Shown: positions 1 through 6,389 of the stretch, piece after piece
Position numbering within the stretch: the first letter of the stretch is position 1
Layout of the letters: every line of letters starts with the position of its first letter
Assembly (NCBI RefSeq): GCF_003030345.1
Contig: NZ_CP028158.1
Location: 4,464,001 to 4,528,000, forward strand
DNA: 64,000 nucleotides
Reading direction: 5' to 3'
Source of the DNA: Plantactinospora sp. BC1
Lineage (GTDB): Bacteria > Actinomycetota > Actinomycetes > Mycobacteriales > Micromonosporaceae
Notes under the pieces: model-generated
Databases searched by the model: none
Told to the model about the DNA's origin: nothing
The model's input: the letters and a program-made list of their open reading frames with translations, nothing else
Position numbers and translations under genes: made by a program

Positions 1-1172
1 CGGGAGCCCTTGTTGACCGAGCGGGCGTGCCGGGCGACTTCCCGGCGGCCGTCGAAGACGATCAGCTCGGAGGCGCGGAGACAGACCCGGACCTGCCGCC
101 CGATCAGCGAGGCCGGCACCGAGTAGTAGCAGCACCGCACCGCGACCTGGCCGAACCGGTCAACCCTCGGATACAGCCACAGGCCGGGCTCGAAATCATC
201 GCTGGGCAACGACGCCAACAGCGGAGCCTCCACGGCGAAGTCCTGCCCGACCGTCCGCACCCGGCCAGCGATCCGGCGCGCGTCATCGGCCCGGTCGGCG
301 GCGTCGATCCGCTCGTTGAGTTCGGCCAGGCTGTTCACAACCGGTATCGGGGACAGATACATGCGGCGGAACCGGCCGACCTCGCCTTCGACCCCGCCCT
401 TCTCGTGCGCGCCCTCAATACCTGGCATGCAGTAGAACGGGTCGAAGCCGTAGTGCGAGCGGAACGCCACCCAATGCTCGGACTCGGTGCGGTTCCGGCC
501 CAACAGCACCCGGGACACCGCCGAACGCAGGTTGTCATAGCGGATCTTGTCCGTCGGCACACCACCGATCGCCGTGAACGCGTGGACGTGCCCCTCAATG
601 AACGCCTCCTGCCCCTGCGAGGCGAAAACCCGGTGCACCGCCTTACCCGAGTACGACAGCCGAAACGCGAACAGGAAACACTTCAGCTTCTCGCCGGCCA
701 CCTCGACCCACACATCACCGAAGTCGACCTCAGCCTCCGCGCCCGGCGCGTGGGACTGCACAACGAACGCGGTCTGCACCGACCGGCCCGCGCTCGCGGC
801 GATCTCCGGCCGACGTCGCCGCACGTAGTCCCGCACCGTCGAGTACGACAACCCGTGCGCGCCATGCTCCTCGACCAACCGGGCGTGGATCCGCCGCGCC
901 GTATGCCGCTGCTTACGCGGCGCCGTCAGGTCCGCGACCAACATCTGATCGATGACCGACCGGACCGGATCCAGCTTCGGCGCCTGTGCCACCCGAGGCT
1001 TCCGCGGCACCGGCACCGCCGACGCCAGCGCCTGGCGCACCGTCCGCCGATGCACTCCGTGCCGCTCGGCCAACGCCCGGATCGACAACTCCTCCCGGCG
1101 GGCGTCACGGCGGATCGCCTCGAACAGCTCCAGCCTCGGCCTCACCCGGCCCCCTACCAGACGACGGATCAC
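1..1172 (-). CDS. istA: IS21-family transposase IstA, 3' end outside window
   Basis: This is the large DDE transposase of an IS21-type element, which cuts and joins element ends together with the ATPase IstB. Translating the minus strand from a GTG at 1172 gives an N-terminal helix-turn-helix (AIRRDARREELSIRALAERH, then GVHRRTVRQAL). A retroviral-integrase-like core follows, with the expected acidic residues in EVDFGD, TDKIRYDNL and EGAHEKGGVEGEVG. The C-terminal part continues off the left edge (last residues HARSVNKGS). An in-frame TAG lies just upstream of the GTG, so the start can only be 1172 or a second GTG nine codons downstream. IstB is expected beyond the left edge and is not seen. 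No frameshift or stop is visible in the ~390 codons present, so the gene looks intact here. The long open frame on the opposite strand is a shadow. Confidence 0.88.
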   Translation of the reverse strand, partial: MIRRLVGGRVRPRLELFEAIRRDARREELSIRALAERHGVHRRTVRQALASAVPVPRKPRVAQAPKLDPVRSVIDQMLVADLTAPRKQRHTARRIHARLVEEHGAHGLSYSTVRDYVRRRRPEIAASAGRSVQTAFVVQSHAPGAEAEVDFGDVWVEVAGEKLKCFLFAFRLSYSGKAVHRVFASQGQEAFIEGHVHAFTAIGGVPTDKIRYDNLRSAVSRVLLGRNRTESEHWVAFRSHYGFDPFYCMPGIEGAHEKGGVEGEVGRFRRMYLSPIPVVNSLAELNERIDAADRADDARRIAGRVRTVGQDFAVEAPLLASLPSDDFEPGLWLYPRVDRFGQVAVRCCYYSVPASLIGRQVRVCLRASELIVFDGRREVARHARSVNKGS

Positions 1173-1202
1173 ACACGCCGGAACCTAGAACGTAATCAAG
1201 CT

Positions 1203-1338
1203 GGGGCCAAGTATGACTGACACGACACACCGGTTGAAATCGGGTGGGGCCAGATATAACCGTCGCACCCATCAATGCTCATGAGTCCGACTGGGGCCGG
1301 CTGCAACCGTCACTCCGGGGCCACCTACCTCCGTCACA
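1203..1338. repeat. IS21 terminal region with four transposase-binding-like repeats
   Basis: Upstream of istA lie four imperfect direct repeats of the form GGGGCC-N6-AACCGTCAC, with GGGGCC beginning at 1203, 1246, 1293 and 1317. IS21-family elements are known to carry several internal copies of their terminal repeat at each end, and this arrangement fits. The outermost copy finishes at CCGTCACA, which read inward is TGTGACGG, the TG-type tip usual for the family. This places the element's end at about 1338. The other end and any target duplication are outside the window. Confidence 0.7.
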
Positions 1339-1834
1339 GCCACCGCTGACGGTCGATCTCCACCCACGGCAGTGCGTCGAGTGCCGACTGCACCTCGGTA
1401 AGCGGGGTGCGGCATACGGTACCCGGCAAGGCCGGCAGGACGCTGTTGCCCGACGCGTCCGTCAGTGCCAGCGACACCGGCATCACGAAGACGGCCGGAC
1501 ATACCAGGTCGCCGGTAGTTTCCGGCGGCGGTAGGCGCAGCGCGCGGACCAGCTCGTCGAACCGACCGGTGGACCGCTGTGCGGCAGCCCAGGTGAGGCC
1601 CGACGAGGGCGGATCCGCGGACTGCGCGACGGTAAGCCGGAAAGTGCACCGGACGGCCGCGACCGGCCGGAAGTCCGCAGGCAACGGGTCTGCGGAGCGT
1701 TGTCCGACCAGCCTGTCCACCGGTGGACAGGCAATGGCCGGCTGAGTGAGGTAGGGAGCGCGCCCGGAGACGTTCGAACAGCCCGCCACTGACAGAACCG
1801 CTACGAGCATCACGCCGATCCGTCGCACCCTCAT
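1334..1834 (-). CDS. Putative lipoprotein, 3' end abutted by the IS element
   Basis: A 166-residue protein with a clear lipoprotein signal: basic start MRVRRIG, hydrophobic stretch, and lipobox LSVAGC placing the lipidated Cys near residue 19. It should sit on the outer face of the membrane. The mature part has several Cys residues (IACPP, VRCTF, LVCPAV, TVCRTP) and no domain I recognise. Its stop codon (TGA at 1334-1336) lies inside the tip of the IS21 end. The last codon and the stop are therefore probably supplied by the insertion, and the native C-terminus may be missing. Codon use is ordinary high-GC. The lipoprotein call is firm; the function is unknown. Confidence 0.7.
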   Translation of the reverse strand: MRVRRIGVMLVAVLSVAGCSNVSGRAPYLTQPAIACPPVDRLVGQRSADPLPADFRPVAAVRCTFRLTVAQSADPPSSGLTWAAAQRSTGRFDELVRALRLPPPETTGDLVCPAVFVMPVSLALTDASGNSVLPALPGTVCRTPLTEVQSALDALPWVEIDRQRWL

Positions 1835-1960
1835 GCAGGTAAGACGGCATGGCAGCGTCGCCGGTTTCGAGATACCTCGAGCGCACGCACGATGAACGAC
1901 CGAAAGGCGCTACCGGCGACCCGCCCGCCCGACCAACCAATACCTGATCGGACATCCGCT

Positions 1961-2054
1961 TCTGCCGCCGACCGTGCGCGCTGCCCTCGGCAGACGCCGC
2001 CACGCTCCGTGACCAGCCTCCGGTACCGGTCGACGCCCGTATCTGCCGATGAGC
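1961..2054 (+). repeat. ~90-bp intergenic repeat, copy 1
   Basis: First of three near-identical copies (others at 3635 and 4610). The core begins TCTGCCGCCGACCGTGCGCG and ends TATCTGCCGATGAGCG. Inside are a short hairpin (CTGCC-CTC-GGCAG), a perfect 10-mer palindrome CCGGTACCGG, and a possible outer stem CGACCG/CGGTCG. A TCTGCCG motif occurs at both ends. It fills most of the 303-bp gap between the lipoprotein and the epoxide hydrolase; I see no gene in the rest of that gap. Confidence 0.75.
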
Positions 2055-2137
2055 GAGTGTTCATAGGCTGCGGCGGCGCGGTGAACGCCGGATGACCGAC
2101 CAGGGCGAGGCCACCCCTACTTCGGCCGGGTCATGTT

Positions 2138-3307
2138 CTACCGGGCTGGCCGCTGGTTTGCGCCGACTGCGGCGCGGTAGGGGCGGAAGAAGTCGCGCAG
2201 TTCCCGCGCGTACAGCTCGGGCTCCTCGAACGGGGCGAAGTGGCCCCCCCGGGGCATCTTGGTGACCCGCACGACGTTCGCGAACCGTTCGAGCCAGCGG
2301 CGCGGCGGATGCAGCGTGTCACCAGGGAACAGCGCGAAACCGGACGGCACCTCGACCCGGCGCGCGTGCTGCTCGATCGGGATGGCGGCGTTGGCCGCGT
2401 ACATGCGCATCGACGAGCCGATGGTCCCGGTCAGCCAGTAGCGGGTGAGCAGCCCGCAGATCTCGTCCCGGGTGAAGCTGCGCTCGACGTCGCCGCCGCA
2501 GTCGCTCCACGAGCGCAGCTTCTCGACGATCCAGGCGGCCAAGCCAGCCGGCGAGTCGGTCAGCCCGACGGCCGCGGTCTGCGGTTTGGTGCGGTGCAGA
2601 TCGGCGTACGCGCCCTCGGCGGCCTTCCACTCGGCTGCAGTGTCCAGGTACGCGCGTTCCTCAGGCGTGTAGTCCGCCCCGACGTCGACCGGGAGGCTGG
2701 CCTCCATGCGGTGCACGGCCACCACCCGTTCGGCGTGGTCGAGGGCGAGGTAGCGGCTGACCGAGCTGCCGATGTCGCCGCCGGCCACCCCGAACGTCGG
2801 GTAGCCGGCCACGGTCATCAGCTCGGCGAACAGCCCGGCCACCGCGACAGAGTCCAGCGGCGCGCCGGCCGGGCGGTCCGAGTGCCCGAACCCCGGCATG
2901 TCCGGCACGACTACGTCGAACGCATCGGCCGGGTCACCACCGTGCGCCCCGGGATCGGTCAGCAGCGGCAGCACCTTCTCGTAGCGCCAGGAAGAGTCCG
3001 GCCAGCCGTGGCAGAGGATCAGCGGCAACGCGGGCCCACCCGGCGCGACGGCCCGGGCGTGCAAGAACGCTATGCCCAGCCCGTGGACGGTGGACCGGAA
3101 GCGCGGCAACCGGGCCAGCGCCTCCTCCTGGGCCGGCCAGTCGAACTCCTCGGCCCAGTATCCGACGAGATCCCGCAGGTAGCTGAGATCGACTCCCAAT
3201 GACCAGCCGGCGGCCTCAGGTGCGTCCGACCAGCGGGTCGCGCGCAGACGGGCCCGCAGGTCGGCCAGATCGGCCCCGCTGGCGTGCACCCGGAACGACT
3301 CAAGCAT
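2138..3307 (-). CDS. Epoxide hydrolase (alpha/beta-hydrolase with EHN domain)
   Basis: A 389-residue enzyme of the microsomal-type epoxide hydrolase family, which opens epoxides to diols through an aspartyl-ester intermediate. Residues 1-110 match the EHN N-terminal domain (LRARLRATRWSD, DLVGYWAEEFDW). HGWPDS near residue 100 is the oxyanion-hole motif. The nucleophile is Asp in GGDIGSSVSRY (about 178), a charge-relay acid is probable in the FPGDT region, and the catalytic His is in RGGHFAPFEEP near the C-terminus. Length and motif order are normal for the family. ATG start. It stands alone, convergent with nothing, inside a repeat-rich accessory stretch. The natural substrate cannot be read from sequence; detoxification or secondary metabolism is a guess. 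Confidence 0.88.
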   Translation of the reverse strand: MLESFRVHASGADLADLRARLRATRWSDAPEAAGWSLGVDLSYLRDLVGYWAEEFDWPAQEEALARLPRFRSTVHGLGIAFLHARAVAPGGPALPLILCHGWPDSSWRYEKVLPLLTDPGAHGGDPADAFDVVVPDMPGFGHSDRPAGAPLDSVAVAGLFAELMTVAGYPTFGVAGGDIGSSVSRYLALDHAERVVAVHRMEASLPVDVGADYTPEERAYLDTAAEWKAAEGAYADLHRTKPQTAAVGLTDSPAGLAAWIVEKLRSWSDCGGDVERSFTRDEICGLLTRYWLTGTIGSSMRMYAANAAIPIEQHARRVEVPSGFALFPGDTLHPPRRWLERFANVVRVTKMPRGGHFAPFEEPELYARELRDFFRPYRAAVGANQRPAR

Positions 3308-3316
3308 GATCGAGTC

Positions 3317-3631
3317 CTACCCCCCGCCGCCCGGAAGCATGCCCGGACCGGCCGTAGCCGCCCAGAGGCCACTCGAGGCGTAGGTCGATGTTCCCGGTAC
3401 CGACGACCGCATCTGCGCCGTCAGCCACGAGCACGGCAGTGGTTCCCAAGCTCCGGGCGACCACCACGTGGCTAGGCCATCAGTCACGTACTCCGCGCCG
3501 GCGAAGCGGTAGGTCGCTGGCCAAGTCCGCTGGCCGACGGAGATGGTGGTCCGACCAGCCTTGCGGATTTTCAAGGACACGCGCACATTCTGCCCTCGTG
3601 CGGACCTCGAATCGAAGACCAGCATGTGCAC
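3317..3631 (-). CDS. Hypothetical protein or gene remnant
   Basis: A 104-residue open frame between the epoxide hydrolase and repeat copy 2. Its composition is more protein-like than the other frames here (RTWPATYRFAGAEYV, WWSPGAWEPLPCSWL, with balanced hydrophobic and aromatic residues). I do not recognise it. It begins exactly where the repeat ends, has no convincing ribosome site, and its last ~15 residues are low complexity. It may be a fragment of a larger gene cut by the rearrangements in this segment. Apart from this frame and the repeat, nothing else is seen in 3308-3791. Confidence 0.3.
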   Translation of the reverse strand: MHMLVFDSRSARGQNVRVSLKIRKAGRTTISVGQRTWPATYRFAGAEYVTDGLATWWSPGAWEPLPCSWLTAQMRSSVPGTSTYASSGLWAATAGPGMLPGGGG

Positions 3632-3634
3632 GGA

Positions 3635-3728
3635 TCTGCCGCCGACCGTGCGCGCTGCCCTCGGCAGACGCCGCCACGCTCCGTGATCAGCCTCCGGTAC
3701 CGGTCGACGCCCCTATCTGCCGAAGAGC
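3635..3728 (+). repeat. ~90-bp intergenic repeat, copy 2
   Basis: Second copy, same orientation as copies 1 and 3 and differing by only a few bases (CCGTGATCAG instead of CCGTGACCAG; CCCCTATCTGCCGAAGAGCG at the right end). It ends about 60 bp before the SDR gene. In this copy an ATG just upstream opens a 20-codon frame ending ...GRRRHAP-stop. The same tail can be read in all three copies, so a conserved mini-ORF cannot be excluded. Confidence 0.75.
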
Positions 3729-3791
3729 GGATGTCCCGATCTCGGAAGTTCCTGTTGACCTCAACCAGAGTTCAGATGCTTCACTTGGGCC

Positions 3792-4511
3792 ATGAATCTT
3801 GACGGCCTGCGCGTCGCCATCACCGGTGCAGCACGTGACACCGGGCGACTACTGGCCGAAGCCTTCGCCGAGCGCGGTGCGCAGATCTTCCTCTCGGCCC
3901 GCGACCTGGCTGCGGCCGAGCATGTTGCTGATGCGATCAGCCAGCGGGGGCCAGGTCGGGCTGATGCATTTCACTGCGACCTCGCCGTACCGGAGTCGGT
4001 GCGCGCGTTCGCCGCTGCCGCGGCCGAACGGACGAAGCACCTCGATGTGTTGATCAACAATGGTGCCCCATACATCGAAGGTGACGACCTGGGAGCTGTC
4101 TCCGACGACAAGATCGAAAGAGTGATGGCTGCGGGCGGGACCGGCACCATGTTGTTGACCAAAAATCTACTGCCGCTGCTACGGGCATCGTCGCGGCCCG
4201 ACATCGTCAACATGATTTCCGCATGCGGCGAGGTGGGGCACCGCCGCTCGGGTGCACATCCCGCGTTCTACGCCGCTAAGCATGCCCACGCCGGACTCGC
4301 TGAGATCCTGTCGCACCGGCTCCGGCCAGAAGGGATCCGGGTAATCTCACTGTTTCCGCCGGACTTCGTTCAGGACGGGCCCCGACAGGTAAACAGCGAC
4401 CTAACCGCGCGATCGGTCATCGACTGCGTGCTTTTCGCGGTCGGCCAACCACGAGACTGTTTCATTCGCGAGTTCCACTTCGAGCAGGTTCGGCGGGCGT
4501 CCACACCCTGA
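3792..4511 (+). CDS. SDR-family NAD(P)-dependent oxidoreductase
   Basis: A 239-residue short-chain dehydrogenase/reductase. The cofactor loop is TGAARDTG at residues 11-18, an acidic residue pair typical of the fold is at HCDLA, the NNAG motif appears as INNGAPY, and the catalytic tetrad is completed by Ser in NMISACGE and the YAAKHA Tyr/Lys pair. It is a little shorter than classical SDRs (~250). The NNAG-to-NNGA change and the ARDTG loop mark it as a divergent member. ATG start. Codon use includes AAA, CTA and TTG codons that the backbone genes of this window avoid, consistent with acquisition. No operon partner is evident; repeats flank it on both sides. Confidence 0.85.
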   Translation: MNLDGLRVAITGAARDTGRLLAEAFAERGAQIFLSARDLAAAEHVADAISQRGPGRADAFHCDLAVPESVRAFAAAAAERTKHLDVLINNGAPYIEGDDLGAVSDDKIERVMAAGGTGTMLLTKNLLPLLRASSRPDIVNMISACGEVGHRRSGAHPAFYAAKHAHAGLAEILSHRLRPEGIRVISLFPPDFVQDGPRQVNSDLTARSVIDCVLFAVGQPRDCFIREFHFEQVRRASTP

Positions 4512-4609
4512 CCACTCACTGCGCGAAGCAGCCCGAGCCCGGTCGTGGGCCCTCGGCAGAAACCCGCCCTTGAGACTGTCACCTTCTGTACCAAGGGCAG
4601 ATGCGCGGA

Positions 4610-4694
4610 TCTGCCGCCGACCGTGCGCGCTGCCCTCGGCAGACGCCGCCACGCTCCGTGACCAGCCTCCGGTACCGGTCGACGCCTGTATCTG
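4610..4694 (+). repeat. ~90-bp intergenic repeat, copy 3
   Basis: Third copy, identical to copy 1 through the core and diverging only in the last few bases (TGTATCTGCCAGAT). It lies in the 324-bp gap between the SDR and the hydrolase pseudogene. The gap also holds a 20-bp tandem duplication and a short truncated frame; I see nothing else there. Confidence 0.75.
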
Positions 4695-4722
4695 CCAGAT
4701 TGTGTGTATCCGATCTTGGTCG

Positions 4723-4762
4723 GCGCGTATGTTGGGATCGAAGCGCGTACGTTGGGATCGAA
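4723..4762. repeat. 20-bp tandem duplication
   Basis: Two adjacent 20-bp units, GCGCGTATGTTGGGATCGAA and GCGCGTACGTTGGGATCGAA, with one mismatch. They lie just beyond the 3' end of the small truncated frame at 4768-4839 and look like a local slippage or rearrangement scar. Confidence 0.7.
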
Positions 4763-4767
4763 GGCTG

Positions 4768-4839
4768 CTACGGCAGATCAACGACCAGCAGGGTGCGCCC
4801 GTTGACCTCGACCGGTCGCGGGATTTGCGGATCGGTCAT
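4768..4839 (-). pseudogene. Truncated 23-codon frame overlapping the hydrolase stop
   Basis: The hydrolase pseudogene ends in ATGA, where the ATG opens a second frame on the same strand: MTDPQIPRPVEVNGRTLLVV, ending after three more residues at TAG. The 4-bp stop/start overlap is typical of translationally coupled operon genes, and the residues look coding. The frame stops at the 20-bp tandem duplication. I read it as the first codons of a former downstream gene whose body has been lost. Its family cannot be named from so few residues. Confidence 0.4.
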
Positions 4840-5636
4840 GGGGTGATGAACTCCGCCAGGACAGCCGCGAGCACCGCCGGATCGGCGACGTGCGACTGTC
4901 CCTCGATGATTCGACGCTCGGCGTTGGGCAGAGCCGCAGTGACGGCATCCGCCGCGGCGGCGAAGAAACCGGGTTGCAGACCCTCCATGTGCTGGTCAGC
5001 GACGCCCCCCGTCGCCACAAGGACGGGTTGCGGGACACGAGCCGGCCGGGTGATCGGCGGGAGTCCGTCACCGAGGCAGGCCGCGTCGTAAGCGAGGGTG
5101 GGCGCCAGGACTCTCAGACCAGGCCCGAATGGCGAGTCACGCGCGGCGGCCACATCCTCGTCGGACGAGCCCGCCAGCCGCATAAACAGCGCGACCGCGT
5201 CCCAATGCCGACCCTCGGCTAGTGCGACCGTCAACTGGTCAACGTAGGTCGACCAGCGCCTGGCCATCGACGCGTCGCTCATGTACGGCACCTCGTACAC
5301 CGCGATCCTGTTGATCGCCGGGCCGGCGGCTGCGGCTTCCAGCGCGAGTGCGCCACCAGAGGAGGCGCCGAACACGTGGGCCGAACCGCCGGCGGCGCCG
5401 ATCAGCGCCTGGATGTCATCGATCTCGCGCGCCACGGCGTAGGGAGCGGTATCGCCGCTGCCGCCGCGACCTCGGCGTGCGTAGTTTTACACGGTGAAGT
5501 GTCGTGCCAGCTCCGCGGCGATCGCCGCGTTCTCCGAGCTGTCGTCGAGACCGCCACCGACGAGAACGACCGCCGGCCCTCCTCCGCCGCGGTCATAAGC
5601 GATCATCGTGCCGTCGTGTGATCTCACCTGTGCCAT
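4836..5636 (-). pseudogene. Alpha/beta-hydrolase interrupted by an in-frame TAA
   Basis: Read as one frame, this is a ~266-residue alpha/beta-hydrolase starting MAQVRSHDGTMIAYDR at 5636. It has the oxyanion-loop region VVLVGGGLDDSS, nucleophile elbow VFGASSGGAL (Ser in GxSxG), and a C-terminal His in EGQSHVADP. The frame is broken by one TAA (complement of 5487-5489) after ELARHFTV. The very next codons resume NYARRGRGGSGDTAPY, the usual sequence after strand 3 in this family. The expected residue at the stop is Tyr (TAC or TAT), so one base change explains the break. Without it the gene is intact. A restart at GTG 5435 would give a C-terminal piece lacking the core's first strands. Pseudogene is most likely; sequencing error is the alternative. 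Confidence 0.8.
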
Positions 5637-5659
5637 CGCGCCTCTACCCCAGCACCACC

Positions 5660-6140
5660 AGGTTCGTACCAAGCAGCACCTCGGCCTACGAACTGACCGA
5701 CCGCGGTCGTGAACTGAAGCCCGTGCTGATGGCGTTGCGCCGATGGGGCGAGCATGCCCCTCTCAGCGACACCACCAGCCCGGATCTCGGCATCGACGCG
5801 CTGATCCTCGCCTTGACGGACAGGTTCACCGTCAACGACGCCACCCCCCACGACGCGGTCGTCCATCTGCGCCTCGACGACGACCACTTCCGGCTGACGA
5901 TCAAGAACAGACAGCTCCTGGCCAAACGCGCCGAGGTCGACGACGCCGACACAACCACCACCACGACCACCACAACGCTGCAGTCACTCGTGTTCGCCGA
6001 ACGCACAGTCGCCCGACGCCGAACGGTCAGGCGACCTGACCATCACCGGCGACCGCGACACTGCCGAGCACCTGCTGCATTCTTTCCAACACAGCAGGAG
6101 AAGCACGCCCAGCACCAAGCACGACGGAGCCGTCACGTGA
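5660..6140 (+). pseudogene. HxlR-type regulator remnant, truncated and frameshifted
   Basis: AYELTDRGRELKPVLMALRRWGEH (from about 5684) is the end of the winged helix of HxlR-type regulators, followed by an SCP2-like C-terminal domain (HLRLDDDHFRLTI). The first ~60 residues, with the recognition helix, are absent: only ~50 bp separate this from the divergent hydrolase start. A second lesion is one extra C at about 6014. The frame reads ...FAERTVA, then continues only in the next frame as DAERSGDLTITGDRDTAEHL and on to TGA at 6138-6140. A nine-Thr run (ACN repeats) lies between. It was probably the divergent regulator of the neighbouring hydrolase. It is not functional as it stands. Confidence 0.75.
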
Positions 6141-6244
6141 CCCGGCAAGGCCCGGACCGCGAAAGCGGCGCAAGCGTCCTGTGGCTGGTCCGCCGCCCGG
6201 CCACGCGCTGGCGACAGGGCCGATAGGCTGTTGGCCCTTGCCGG

Positions 6245-6310
6245 TCAGCGGTGGCCGACGACGTTGACCACCTTGCCGTCCGGGTCGCGGACGAACGAGT
6301 CCCACCGCCA
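6245..6310 (-). pseudogene. C-terminal scrap of a glyoxalase/VOC-family gene
   Basis: About 20 codons on the minus strand read WRWDSFVRDPDGKVVNVVGH followed by Arg and a TGA at 6245-6247. The DSFVRDPDGxVVN pattern is the classic end of glyoxalase/bleomycin-resistance (VOC) proteins. No continuation is found in any minus-strand frame upstream, so only the tail survives. Together with the HxlR and hydrolase remnants it fills 5637-6389; I see no functional gene in that gap. Confidence 0.6.
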
Positions 6311-6389
6311 ACGCCGCGAAACCACCGGAAGCACGCGGGAGCTGACTGGACGGCAGATTCACCCGTTCATCGTCATCCAACCGGGCGAC

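Noticed and set aside
27-1220. 397-codon open frame on the plus strand
   Set aside because: It is the antisense shadow of istA, rich in Arg/His/Pro, with no domain. The minus strand gives a clear DDE transposase.
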